33,189 nt of DNA from CAYLLN01 sp040901775 (GTDB lineage: Bacteria; Planctomycetota; Planctomycetia; Pirellulales; Pirellulaceae): NCBI GenBank assembly GCA_040901775.1, contig JBBDYF010000099.1, positions 1 to 33,189 of the forward strand, in the 5' to 3' direction. The translations under genes were made by a program, and so were the position numbers. The notes below the pieces were generated by a model. It was given only the letters and a program-made list of their open reading frames with translations, was not told the origin of the DNA and ran no database searches. Each line of letters starts with the position of its first letter. Position 1 is the first letter of the stretch. Of the stretch, positions 15,515-23,819 are shown in pieces.

Positions 15515-17158
15515 CTACCGCTTCAGTTGCTGCCGGCGGACCTCGACCAGTTGTTCCTCGCGGGCGCCGGGCTGGCCGCCGAAGACCCGCTCGTCGTAGA
15601 TCGCCAGGGCGTGCAGGCCGTGTCCCAGCGGGCCGATGCTCCACCGCTCGCCGCGGTTTTCGAGCAGCAGGTCGGTCAGGTAGCCGATGCTTTTGACCAT
15701 CCGGGGATCGGTCAGTTCCTCCTTGTCGAGCGAGAACGAGAGCCATTCGGCGATGTGTCCGGTGGTCTGCAAGCGGCGGCCGACATCGCCGAAGTCGGCC
15801 CGCGTGACGAACCACTCGGTGCTGAAGCTGCCGTCGGGGTTTTGCAGCTTGAAGGTGTAGTCGTGAAAGTCCTCGATGTACTTTTTCGCCCGCAGCCATT
15901 GCCCCTCGATCGGCTCTTTGCGCTGCTCGCGCTTGCGGACGGCATAGCTGAAGCCGTTCAGCCGGTGCGAACCGCCGCAGGCCGCGCCGTTGATCGGCTG
16001 GGCCAGTTCTTCCTTGATGAGGCGGGGAATGTCCCACGCTTGGCCGTCGTTGCTCCGCCACTTTTGGTCCGACTTGAGATAGTGCGACAGGGCGATCAGC
16101 TTGAAGGTCAGTTCGCTGGCGGGGCGGCACGTCTCTTGCTCGTGGACGATCAGGTCGGCCACGGTGAACTGGCGGCCGTCAACCAGCATCGGGTAGTCGG
16201 CCTTCACGCGGGATTGGGCGAGCATCGACAGGTATTGCCCGGCATGGCCTTGCACACCGGGGCCGATCCGGGCATGCAAGCGATTGTTGCTTACATAAAA
16301 TAGACTTTGCCCGTTGCAGACGCCGTTGTAATTGAGGTAGCCGATGGCGTTGACCCGCTTGGGGCCGACGATCAACTGGGCATCGACTCCGTAGGCGATC
16401 ATCCAGTGCATCGAGCCCCACGGACTGCGCGTGGCGACGTTCTCTGGCCGGAAGTAATAATAGGCCAGGCAGCTCCGCAAGCGGCCGCGCAGCTCGACCA
16501 GTTCGGGCGTCAATTCCGGTTCGGCGGGCTCGGTGGTTGCATCGTCTTTAAGCAGCTTTTCCAGATCGAGCGGCTTTGGTTCGTCAGTCTTCGATTCCTC
16601 AGTCTTGGCTTCGTCGGTCTTGGATTCAACCGCCTTGGATTCGTCTGGCTTGAATTCGCTTTTTGCGGCCGGCTTGTCGGCGGATTTTTTCTCGTCGGAC
16701 TGTTTGTCTTTCGCCAGCTCGGCTTCGGCCGCCGAATCGTCGCTGCTGTCGGTCTTTTCCGACGGTTTGGTGGCGAGGCGGGCAAGTTCATCTTCTTCGC
16801 TGATTTCGAACGGGTTGGTATCCAGCGGCAGGCGGGCCGCCTCGTCGGCACTGTCTTCGTAGGTGTCGCCCAACTTTTCGCTCAGGTCTTCCTCGTAAGC
16901 CACCTGGTGAACCGCCGGGCGGGCGACGGCCGCGCGCCTGGTGGGGCGGCGGGTCAGCTTCTCTCTGGCGGGGGAGTGGGACGGTGGCTCGGCCGAGACG
17001 GGGGCCGATTCCAACGCCTCCCGTTCCTGAGCCGTCAGGGCCGGTGCCGTCAGGGCCGGAGCCCCAGCCGGTGCGGGGCTGCTCGATTCCTGGAGCCACT
17101 TGCTGGCCAGGATCAAGCTGCCAAACAAGGCGCAAAACGAGAGCGTCGTGCGGATCAT
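15515..17158 (-). CDS. Exported/anchored protein with acidic Lys-Glu-Asp linker, planctomycete-specific
   Basis: The 547-aa product begins with one hydrophobic segment (about residues 3-20, SFCALFGSLILASKWLQ), a signal or membrane anchor. Residues from about 100 to 230 are low-complexity and rich in K, E, D, S and P, with repeats of the type ESKTDEAK. The C-terminal 320 residues are ordered, with several conserved-looking Trp, His and Cys positions (NYNGVCNGQSLFYV, GAACGGSHRLNGF, LQNPDGSFSTEWF). The GSFS and alpha-helical pattern recall terpenoid-cyclase-like (alpha/alpha toroid) repeats. Similar planctomycete proteins are often annotated, without basis, as ADP-ribosylation-factor GTPase activators. 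The ATG at 17158 is preferred over an in-frame TTG 13 codons upstream, because it begins right before the hydrophobic segment. Function is unknown. Confidence 0.75.
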   Translation of the reverse strand: MIRTTLSFCALFGSLILASKWLQESSSPAPAGAPALTAPALTAQEREALESAPVSAEPPSHSPAREKLTRRPTRRAAVARPAVHQVAYEEDLSEKLGDTYEDSADEAARLPLDTNPFEISEEDELARLATKPSEKTDSSDDSAAEAELAKDKQSDEKKSADKPAAKSEFKPDESKAVESKTDEAKTEESKTDEPKPLDLEKLLKDDATTEPAEPELTPELVELRGRLRSCLAYYYFRPENVATRSPWGSMHWMIAYGVDAQLIVGPKRVNAIGYLNYNGVCNGQSLFYVSNNRLHARIGPGVQGHAGQYLSMLAQSRVKADYPMLVDGRQFTVADLIVHEQETCRPASELTFKLIALSHYLKSDQKWRSNDGQAWDIPRLIKEELAQPINGAACGGSHRLNGFSYAVRKREQRKEPIEGQWLRAKKYIEDFHDYTFKLQNPDGSFSTEWFVTRADFGDVGRRLQTTGHIAEWLSFSLDKEELTDPRMVKSIGYLTDLLLENRGERWSIGPLGHGLHALAIYDERVFGGQPGAREEQLVEVRRQQLKR

Positions 17159-17647
17159 CGGCAATCGCTTTCTGGGTAGTGTCGCGGGCCGCTGCAATCA
17201 GGGGTGTCACAGCGTGAGTCGCCGAGAGCGACCTGGTAGGGCCCTGGAATCCGCGGCCACGGCGGTGCGCCGCATTTCCCGCCGGGCGCAAAACCGATCC
17301 GCCATACCGCCCCCGCTGTGGGGTGTGGTAGCTGTGGTATCGGCCAAAATGGCGACAGAGCGTCAGCCGGGGCCGAATTTTCGCGTCCCTCCGCAAGGGG
17401 AAGCTGGTGTGTGCGAGCACCTTTCGCAGTTGGCGAAAAGTTTGCTGACAGGATCTGTCACGCCGCCATGCAGCCGTCGATAAGCCAGGCCGAAAGGGCA
17501 AAGTTTGCGGGTTGGTTTAGTAACCAAGTTTGAGTATAAGAATGCCTTCAATGATCCTTGGATCAGGTAGATGCGGCACGTCATTTGCTTGTAGTCGGCA
17601 AAACTTCTGGTCTGAGCGTGGCTTCGTACCTGCCTCGGGAGAATTTC
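17159..17647. other. Non-coding gap with two small palindromes
   Basis: No protein-like reading frame was supported in this 489-bp stretch. It holds a perfect dyad TGACAG-gat-CTGTCA at 17446-17460 and a near-dyad CTTTCGC-agttg-GCGAAAAG at 17421-17440. Both lie upstream of the membrane-protein gene and could be operator sites. A ribosome site GGGAGA (17637-17642) closes the gap. Confidence 0.4.
17446..17460. promoter_or_regulatory. Perfect 6-3-6 inverted repeat, operator-like
   Basis: TGACAG and CTGTCA are separated by GAT. The size and symmetry fit a dimeric repressor site, but the only downstream gene on the plus strand starts about 190 bp away, and no regulator gene lies nearby. Confidence 0.3.
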
Positions 17648-18353
17648 ATGGGACAGATGATCCCTATTGGTCGCCTACCTTTGTTTTTGTTTGGCATGGT
17701 CCTGTTAATGACTTTTGGGGGTGTCGCCACGCAGTTCAGCAAATACGTGCTGGGTCACAATTACTTGATAGGGCTGGTCCCTCTGCTGGATCTTGGCGCG
17801 GACAGCAGCATTCCCACCTGGTACTCGTCCGTCGCGTTGCTCCTGTGTTCCAATTTTGGCTTCCATCTGGAAAGCCAAGCAAGGCACGGGAGATCCCTTT
17901 GCCAGCTACTGGTTGGGGCTGGCCGCGGCCTTCCTGCTATTATCTCTGGACGAAGTGGCCATGCTCCACGAGACGATGGGCACCACGTTCGCCCTGGTTA
18001 CCCAGACCGATTTGAAAGGTGTTTTGCTGTATCCGTGGGTGGTGCCTGGCCTTTTGCTCCTGGGCTGCTTTGGACTGGCCTATGCCCGGTTTCTTCTGCA
18101 TTTGCCGAGACGAACGGCGACTCTTTTTGTCGTGGCCGGTGCGGTCTTTGTTGCGGGCGCCGTTGGCGTTGAGATGTTGAACGCCCGTCACCACGATCTT
18201 TACGGCAACACAAACCTACACTATTCGTTATTGACCGCATTCGAAGAGTTCCTCGAAATGACGGGCATCGTCATCTTCGCGGCCGCGCTGGTTTCTTATG
18301 CCCGCGTGGAAGTTGGCTATCGGATCGAGATGCCGTCGGAATGCGAAGCGTGA
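17648..18353 (+). pseudogene. Multi-pass membrane protein split by a frameshift
   Basis: Two overlapping frames make one protein of about 235 aa. The first part, from ATG 17648 (after GGGAGA), runs through one membrane segment (LPLFLFGMVLLMTFGGVA) to IPTWYSSVALLLCS. The second part, in the +1 frame, continues as ILASIWKAKQGTGDP and contains about four more membrane helices and the conserved-looking LLLSLDEVAMLHETMG, ending at 18353. The switch must lie near 17845-17853 (one extra base, or two missing). The joined protein looks like an uncharacterised planctomycete membrane family with a conserved Asp-Glu/His-Glu pair in the middle. No slippery sequence suited to programmed shifting is seen, so this is either gene decay or a base error. 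Function is unknown. Confidence 0.6.
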
Positions 18354-18409
18354 AGCATCGCGCGCGGGCTGCTAAGGCCGATCTGGAGGGCAGTTTATTC
18401 AGCCCCCGG

Positions 18410-19141
18410 TCAGTACCAGTACCAATACTTCTGCAGCGATTCGGCCAAGCTGGGGGTCGGAGGGGCCGCCGGGTTGCCTCCATCGAGAAAATCTCGCCAA
18501 GCGGGGACACTGTTGGCGTACTCGGCATGGCCGGTAATTCCGCGGAGCGACTCCATGGCGACGCTTTGCAGGGCGGCGTCGTTCTCGTCCAAGGCCACCC
18601 GCAGGGCCTGCGCGGCAGCCGGATCTTTGAACTTGCCCAGTTCGCGCGCCGCGGCAATCCGCACATCCAGATCGGTGTCGCTGGCGACGACACTTCCCAG
18701 GGTTTCCAGCGTGCCTGCCGCGGGACGCTGCCCCAAACCTTTGCAGGCGACGACGCGGACCTTGGGGTTTTCGTCGCTCAGGCTTTCGGTCAGCGCGGTT
18801 CGGGCCGATTCCGTCGGCAATTCGCCGAGCGCACGCACCAGCTCGACGCGCATGGTCGGGCTCGTTTCGATTTTTACCCGCACGGCCAGTTCCTGGGCAA
18901 TTCTTTCCTGGTCGGCCGGCGAAAGGGATGCAGCCGACGATCGCAGGGCCGCCAGATCGGCGACCTTGCGATGATAGGTGGGGCCGAACTGCTCGTCTTC
19001 GGCCCACTGCTTGCGCACCCAGGGATTGAGCGAGCGCATTTCCGGCACGGGACCATCGGCGCAGCCCGCCAGCCAACTCGTCAGCAGGCACAGCGGAACA
19101 ACCGTGGCGACAATCCGGCCGCGGAAAAACCGTCGATTCAT
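18410..19141 (-). CDS. HEAT-repeat lipoprotein
   Basis: The 243-aa product has a lipoprotein signal: charged start, hydrophobic IVATVVPLCLLTS, then lipobox WLAG with Cys27. It should be lipid-anchored in the envelope. After residue 95 it consists of HEAT-like helical repeats with the usual alternation of L/A and D/P-x-V-R patterns (PTMRVELVRALGEL, NPKVRVVACKGLG, LDVRIAAARELGKF). Such repeats bind other proteins. The extreme C-terminus is strikingly aromatic (KYWYWY). The ATG at 19141 was chosen over an in-frame start 38 codons upstream, because it directly precedes the signal peptide. It is divergent from the PAP2 gene over a 162-bp gap that should hold both promoters; TTATAT on its strand at about 19190 is a possible -10. 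Confidence 0.8.
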   Translation of the reverse strand: MNRRFFRGRIVATVVPLCLLTSWLAGCADGPVPEMRSLNPWVRKQWAEDEQFGPTYHRKVADLAALRSSAASLSPADQERIAQELAVRVKIETSPTMRVELVRALGELPTESARTALTESLSDENPKVRVVACKGLGQRPAAGTLETLGSVVASDTDLDVRIAAARELGKFKDPAAAQALRVALDENDAALQSVAMESLRGITGHAEYANSVPAWRDFLDGGNPAAPPTPSLAESLQKYWYWY

Positions 19142-19303
19142 AGAACACGCCGGCAGGGATGGATCAACGAAACGAACAAGGATTGGGGATATAACAAAGT
19201 CGCCGCGGCAACGCCAGAGGTTTCCTGGCTTGGCAATCTGACCCGTACACGACACAATCGACGGTTCCCAATCGCCGATACTAACGCTAGCAATGGATCG
19301 CTT

Positions 19304-20023
19304 GTGCCTGCTGTCAAATCAAACTCTCCCCGACGCTGTACGCTGCTGCTCCTGGCGCTGGCCATGCTGCTGGCGCTGGCGGCCGGTCTGGCATTGTCGG
19401 TCGATATGCCGGTGGCGCGGAGGATCGAGCGGGGCGATTTGCCGGGCGATCTGACGCGCCTCGTCCGTTTGTCCGAAGCCTTTGCCTTCGGCGGAACCGT
19501 CGCGATCATCCTGCTGGTGGCGGCAACGCTCGATCCCCGCGGTTGGCGCGTCCTGCCCCGACTGGCGGCGAGCGCCTTTGGCGCCGGCCTGGCAGCCGAC
19601 CTGGTCAAGCTGCTGGTCGCCCGCATGCGACCCGCAGAGGCCAACCTCGCAGGGGCGGTTCGCGAGACGTTTCTGACCTGGCTGCCGCTCTGGCATGGCG
19701 ATTCTATCGAGCGAATGCAGCTCGAATACGGTCATGGGCTGCAATCGTTCCCCTCGGGACACACGGCCACCGCCGTGGGGCTAGCGGTGGCCCTGGCCAC
19801 GTTGTACCCGCGCGGTGGGTGGCTGTTCGCGCTGTTGGCGACGCTGGCTGGCTTTCAGCGGATCCAGTCGCAATCGCACTTTACGAGCGACGTGCTGGCC
19901 GGCGCGGCGATCGGCTGCCTGGTCGGAGCCGTTTGCCACGAGCTGCGACTTGCCGGCGGCTGGTTTGCGAAAGTGGAATCGGCCAGCGCGAGCCGCATCT
20001 CCTCCGCTGGTCCGCAAGCATAG
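19304..20023 (+). CDS. PAP2-family membrane phosphatase
   Basis: The 239-aa protein has the three motifs of the type 2 phosphatidic-acid phosphatase superfamily: K102-x6-R109-P110, PSGH (150-153, with the general-acid His) and a third block ending in H192-x3-D196. Five to six hydrophobic helices place it in the cytoplasmic membrane. Substrates of relatives include phosphatidate and undecaprenyl diphosphate; which applies here is not visible. No in-frame ATG precedes the first membrane helix, so GTG 19304 is the likely start; TAGCAAT at 19288-19294 upstream could be its -10. The open frame extends far upstream but is only the shadow of the HEAT gene. The stop codon overlaps the TAGAAT of the next gene. 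Confidence 0.85.
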   Translation: MPAVKSNSPRRCTLLLLALAMLLALAAGLALSVDMPVARRIERGDLPGDLTRLVRLSEAFAFGGTVAIILLVAATLDPRGWRVLPRLAASAFGAGLAADLVKLLVARMRPAEANLAGAVRETFLTWLPLWHGDSIERMQLEYGHGLQSFPSGHTATAVGLAVALATLYPRGGWLFALLATLAGFQRIQSQSHFTSDVLAGAAIGCLVGAVCHELRLAGGWFAKVESASASRISSAGPQA

Positions 20024-20026
20024 AAT
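20021..20026 (+). promoter_or_regulatory. TAGAAT -10 element overlapping the PAP2 stop codon, for the VWA gene
   Basis: The hexamer begins with the TAG stop of the PAP2 gene and lies 44 nt before the VWA ATG. It would give a leader of about 38 nt with its own ribosome site. Confidence 0.4.
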
Positions 20027-20070
20027 AGGGAAGGTCACTTCCCGGCGGGCGAGCAATCGTGGAGCAGCGC

Positions 20071-21771
20071 ATGACGGATCGACAACCCCTGGGCGGCATC
20101 GTTCACACGTACCAGAAGTACGACCCGGTGAATCTGCCCGCCCCGACCCAGCCCCCGCCCGACCTGGTTTCACCGGCGCTCGAACATTTTTTGATGTTCG
20201 GCGACGGTCGCCGCCTGACCGAGGCGGAACTGGCGCGAGCCGTCCGTCTCGATCCGAGCCAGATCGCGGGGCTGGGCCCCAGTCTCGACGCGTTGCGGGC
20301 GATGCTGCTGGAGCGCAAACGCAAGATCCTGGCCAAATACGAAACCGATTCGGTTCAGAACACCGCCCGAAAGGAATATCAGAAGGCGGGGCAGAAAATC
20401 GAGCCGCCGCCAAAGCTGAAGGGGCGCTTCCAACAAGCGTTTCACGAAGAGCAGCTCCGCGATCTCGAAATGCTGTGGTATGCAGCCGGCGACGAACGCG
20501 CCCGCTTCGCGAGGCAACTGCTCGGCCTGGTCGAGTCGTTGGGGCAGAAGTACCAGATCGACGAGCTCGCCGCGAAGTACACCTTCACCGGACGCACGGC
20601 GCTGTCGATCGACGAAGCGCTGGCCGTCAAGGAAGAGCTCGAGCAGATCGACCAGTTGCTCAAGCAACTCGAAGAGGCGCAAAAAAACGCGCAGATCGGC
20701 CTGATCGATCTCGACCTGCTCGAACAGTTCACCGAGCCGGGAGACATGCAGCAACTGGAAGAACTGCAGCGGATGGTCGAGAACTACGTCCGCGAAATGG
20801 CCGAGCGGCAAGGCCTGGAGCGCGACGGGCGGTCGTTCCGCCTCACGCCGCAAGCGTACCGGCTGTTCCAGGGACGGCTGCTCGAACGGATTTTCAGCAA
20901 CCTGCAATCGGCCCGCAGCGGGCGGCACCAGGGAACGATCGTGGGCGAAGGGGCGGTCGAACTGCAAGCGACCAAGGAGTATGAGTTCGGCGACTCGCTG
21001 ACCCACATGGATATTCCGCAGTCGTTCATCAACTCGATGCTCCGCACCGGTGGCGGGCTGCCGATGCGGCTGGCACCCGAAGACATCGTGATCCATCGCA
21101 CGCGCAACAATCCCAAGTGCGCGACCGTCGTCATCATGGACATGAGCGGTTCGATGCGCTACGACGGTCAGTACATCAACGTCAAAAGGATGGCCCTGGC
21201 CCTGGAAGGGCTGATTCGCCGCGAATATCCGGGCGATTTTTTGCAACTGGTCGAGATGTTTACGTTTGCCCGGCCCACGCCGCCGGGCAAGATCATCGAG
21301 CTGATGCCCAAGCCGGTGACGTTGTTCGATCCGTTCGTGCGGCTGAAGGTCGATATGAGCAGGGACGACGTGAGCGAGCACGCGATTCCGCCGCATTTCA
21401 CGAACATCCAGCGGGCGCTGTCGATGGCGCGGCAGTTTTTGGCGACTCAAGACACGCCCAACAAGCAGATCATCCTGATTACCGACGGCTTGCCGACCGC
21501 GCACTTTCAAGGTTCGTGGCTCTACATGCTGTACCCGGCCGATCCGTTGACCGAAGCGGCGACGCTGCGCGAGGGAATGCTGGCGGCTCGCGAAGGGATC
21601 ACGATCAACATGTTCTTGATGCCGAGCTGGTCGCAGTCGGAAGAAGACATCCGCTTTGCGTATCGCCTGGCCGAGAGCACGAAAGGGCGCGTCTTCTTTA
21701 CGGCGGGGCGCGACCTCGATCGTTACGTCGTGTGGGACTACGTGAAACGGAAGCGCGAGATCGTCGGGTAG
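20071..21771 (+). CDS. VWA-domain protein (CoxE/BatA-like)
   Basis: The 566-aa protein has a long helical, charged N-terminal half with a coiled-coil stretch (about 190-260; ELEQIDQLLKQLEEAQ) and a C-terminal von Willebrand A domain. The MIDAS metal site is DMSGSM (D357, S359, S361), followed by a conserved Thr/Asp pattern (LITDGLPTA). VWA proteins of this type usually work with a MoxR-type AAA+ ATPase in metal insertion or complex assembly; no such ATPase is in this window. No signal peptide, so it is cytoplasmic. ATG 20071 is preferred over GTG 20059, because GGAG (20061-20064) is correctly spaced before it. Confidence 0.85.
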   Translation: MTDRQPLGGIVHTYQKYDPVNLPAPTQPPPDLVSPALEHFLMFGDGRRLTEAELARAVRLDPSQIAGLGPSLDALRAMLLERKRKILAKYETDSVQNTARKEYQKAGQKIEPPPKLKGRFQQAFHEEQLRDLEMLWYAAGDERARFARQLLGLVESLGQKYQIDELAAKYTFTGRTALSIDEALAVKEELEQIDQLLKQLEEAQKNAQIGLIDLDLLEQFTEPGDMQQLEELQRMVENYVREMAERQGLERDGRSFRLTPQAYRLFQGRLLERIFSNLQSARSGRHQGTIVGEGAVELQATKEYEFGDSLTHMDIPQSFINSMLRTGGGLPMRLAPEDIVIHRTRNNPKCATVVIMDMSGSMRYDGQYINVKRMALALEGLIRREYPGDFLQLVEMFTFARPTPPGKIIELMPKPVTLFDPFVRLKVDMSRDDVSEHAIPPHFTNIQRALSMARQFLATQDTPNKQIILITDGLPTAHFQGSWLYMLYPADPLTEAATLREGMLAAREGITINMFLMPSWSQSEEDIRFAYRLAESTKGRVFFTAGRDLDRYVVWDYVKRKREIVG

Positions 21772-21783
21772 GATCAGTGAGCC

Positions 21784-21801
21784 GGCGAAAAGTTTTTCGC
21801 C
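21784..21801. terminator. Perfect 8-bp hairpin downstream of the VWA gene
   Basis: GGCGAAAA-gt-TTTTCGCC lies 13 nt after the VWA stop. The A/T-rich stem and the run of Ts inside it make it a weak terminator candidate. There is no T-tract after the stem. Confidence 0.35.
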
Positions 21802-21948
21802 CTTCGCGGCTCGCAAGTCATTGCACGCGCGGCAGTGCGTTGATTAACCTGAAGGCGTCTTCCGTGCGTTGGTCTCGTCTGGCGAGTGCTGCAACAGGAA
21901 CTAGCAGCCGCCAACCGGCGCACCTTTGAGGTCGTTGTGAGCTGGAGT

Positions 21949-22509
21949 ATGCAACGCCGATTTACGCGGTTCGTCGAATCTCCGTCGCGCGAGAATTATC
22001 TCGCCGTGCGCGACGCGGTGCTGCGACTCACGCCGCTGCCAATTCAAGCGACCGATCTGGCGGAGCTGGTCCGAATGCTCGACGCCGGCCAATTCCAGGA
22101 AGTGCTGGACCGGATCGAGCTCTTGCCTCCCTCGAAGGTGCTTTCGCCCAGGGTTCATTTCCTGGCCGCCGAAGCCGCGGAAGAGTTGGGCGATGCGAAC
22201 GCGGGCGAACTCGAACGATTTCTCTTCGTCCTCTGCCTGAAGGGATTGCTGGCGACTGGCGACGGCAGCCGGGGCGCGCCTTATTCCGTTTGCCACGCGA
22301 CCGACGAGCACGACGTGTTGGAAGCGAACGGCTACGAAGCGGCCGGGCAAACGCTGGTCGAACATGACGGCCGCGCGTGTGACCTGATTACCTGTTCGGA
22401 CGGACGGCAGTTCTGGTTCGACGTGAGCGCTCTGTTGTCGCGTCCGAAACGGCCCGCCCGGCGATCGCGCCGCGCCACAACTCGCAAGCGGCGCGTCCCG
22501 CTCTCCTAG
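21949..22509 (+). CDS. DUF4919-like protein
   Basis: About 186 aa from ATG 21949. The second half looks like DUF4919: a short helix with CLKGLLATGDGSRGAPYSV, then a mixed beta region ending in GRQFWFDVSALL. The GDG followed by a Val/Tyr-rich strand and the terminal WFDV strand are the features recognised. The N-terminal half is helical (YLAVRDAVLRLTPL, LDRIELLPPSKVLS). The start is uncertain: GTG 21886 and GTG 21937 are in frame, and GAGG at 21928-21931 would serve the latter. No signal peptide or membrane segment. Function is unknown in this family. The stop codon overlaps a further TAGAAT at 22507-22512 that leads into no recognisable gene. Confidence 0.7.
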   Translation: MQRRFTRFVESPSRENYLAVRDAVLRLTPLPIQATDLAELVRMLDAGQFQEVLDRIELLPPSKVLSPRVHFLAAEAAEELGDANAGELERFLFVLCLKGLLATGDGSRGAPYSVCHATDEHDVLEANGYEAAGQTLVEHDGRACDLITCSDGRQFWFDVSALLSRPKRPARRSRRATTRKRRVPLS

Positions 22510-22847
22510 AATCGAAGTTCAACCAAACGTCGCCGGGGTGAATCGCGGATAGCGCTAAAGTTCGCGGAGCGGACTTAGCCACGGATGAAACACGGATGCT
22601 CACGGATTCGGAGGACAATCTGCCTGCATCCGTGCGATCCGAGCTGGTCCAGGGTTGTCTTTTCTTAAATTCCGCGAGAGGCCAAACGAAAGTTCCAAGT
22701 TTGCAGTACGGCTGAAACACGGCTGAGAAATATCCTGTTTCATCTGTGTTCCATCCGTGGCTTCCGATTCCTCTTTCCGCGACTCGCTGGGTAGATTGTT
22801 TGCTGCTTTTCACCTTCGTCTTGACCGGGCATTGCAACTTGCCGGTT
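22510..22847. other. Gene-free stretch occupied mostly by an inverted-repeat element
   Basis: No coding sequence is supported. Most of the gap is the palindromic element described separately. The remainder is only a few tens of bases on either side. Confidence 0.5.
22563..22781. repeat. Inverted-repeat element with CACGGATG motifs, MITE- or REP-like
   Basis: The left end (22577-22598) and right end (22741-22762) are inverted copies matching at 20 of 22 positions, with further matching CGCGGA/TCCGCG at the outermost ends. A second nested pair CACGGATGC/GCATCCGTG lies at 22591-22599 and 22626-22634. The unit is about 219 bp, has no open frame, and fills the space between two convergent genes. 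CCACGGATG-type repeats are common intergenic elements in several bacterial phyla. Confidence 0.55.
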
Positions 22848-23759
22848 CTAATCGAACACGACTTCCAACTGGCGATCGCCGCGCACCGTCTCGGAGGTCA
22901 GGCGATACTGCTGGCGGCCGAGCAGGTCGGCGGCGTTGTCGAAAAAAGGAGAGAGCTTCAGGAGGTCGGCGGTGCTGATCTCGTCGAGCGATTTGAGCTG
23001 GCGGGCCTGCGAAATGACCAGCACCAGGTACTGCCCCCGGTCGGGAACGCGAATTTGAAAGTGGCCCCGCTCGTCGGTCCTGGCATATCCACCCCCCAGT
23101 TCTCGCAAAATGGCGACGCCCCGGTTGGCGGCGACGGGCGTCGAATCCTCGGGCCTTAGGCCAATCGCCGGAGCTCGCTCGGCGGGCCGAGTCTGCCGGT
23201 CGGGAATCACGGCCACGACCGCCCCCGAGTCCGGCAGGTCTCGGTCGCCCGAGACAACGTGGATCGTTCCCTCCAGCAGACACGCTTGCGGTTCGCGCGG
23301 CGCGGAGTTCCCGCCCGAGAACGCGCTGCCCGCCAACAGGCCGATCGCAAACGATGCCAAGGCGACCACCGCCAACAGCCCCCCTTGCAAGTACAAGACA
23401 TAACGGGGCACCGCAATCATGTCGGCCGGTTCGGCGGCCGGCACGTCCGGCGGGTTCTCATCGGTCGCGTCATAGACCAGTTCGAGCTGGTCGGCGTCGG
23501 CGATTGCTGGCCAGGCGCGGCTCTCGTCGGCAGGAGGCGGCGATGAGTCTTCTTCGGCTGATGGCAGCCCTGTGAAACTTATTGCTGAACTTTCGATTGC
23601 CAAAGCGGATGCGCCCCCTGCCGAAACCGGTTCCGGCTCGGCTGGCTGGGGGATTGTCAGAGCCGCCTTGCAGCGCGGGCAATCCGCCGTTTGGCCCGCT
23701 TTGCGCGTGCTGATGCTCAGCTTTTGGCGGCAATGCGGGCAGGCGAAGCGAATGGGCAT
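22848..23759 (-). CDS. Zinc-ribbon, single-pass membrane protein with regulatory-like C-terminal domain
   Basis: The 303-aa protein begins with a zinc ribbon (C7-x2-C10, C27-x2-C30; CPHC and CPRC) of the MJ0042/planctomycete type. An acidic, Pro-rich linker follows, then one membrane helix (about 120-145; LLAVVALASFAIGLLAG). The C-terminal domain (about 150-303) has the beta-sandwich look of a carboxypeptidase-regulatory-like/transthyretin-fold module (GYARTDERGHFQIRVPDRGQYLVLV). The zinc ribbon faces the cytoplasm and the beta domain the other side, an arrangement often seen in Planctomycetota. Role unknown. It converges on the repeat element and has a 5' region rich in AT (TTGTTAATGTAGAAGC just before the ATG). 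Confidence 0.78.
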   Translation of the reverse strand: MPIRFACPHCRQKLSISTRKAGQTADCPRCKAALTIPQPAEPEPVSAGGASALAIESSAISFTGLPSAEEDSSPPPADESRAWPAIADADQLELVYDATDENPPDVPAAEPADMIAVPRYVLYLQGGLLAVVALASFAIGLLAGSAFSGGNSAPREPQACLLEGTIHVVSGDRDLPDSGAVVAVIPDRQTRPAERAPAIGLRPEDSTPVAANRGVAILRELGGGYARTDERGHFQIRVPDRGQYLVLVISQARQLKSLDEISTADLLKLSPFFDNAADLLGRQQYRLTSETVRGDRQLEVVFD

Positions 23760-23783
23760 GCTTCTACATTAACAAACGCATTG

Positions 23784-23818
23784 GTCATTAGTCATTAGTG
23801 CTTCGTCATTCGTCATTG
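23784..23818. repeat. Five tandem heptamers of GTCATTN
   Basis: The units are GTCATTA, GTCATTA, GTGCTTC, GTCATTC and GTCATTG in perfect 7-bp phase. They lie in the 60-bp gap between the zinc-ribbon gene start and the stop of the next minus-strand gene. They look like a short microsatellite-type repeat rather than an operator. Confidence 0.6.
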
Positions 23819-23819
23819 G

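Noticed and set aside
17840..17855. Programmed ribosomal frameshifting in the membrane-protein gene
   Set aside because: No X-XXY-YYZ or other slippery heptamer, internal Shine-Dalgarno or stimulatory hairpin was seen at the junction.
23784..23818. CRISPR array
   Set aside because: Units are 7 bp without spacers and no cas gene is present.
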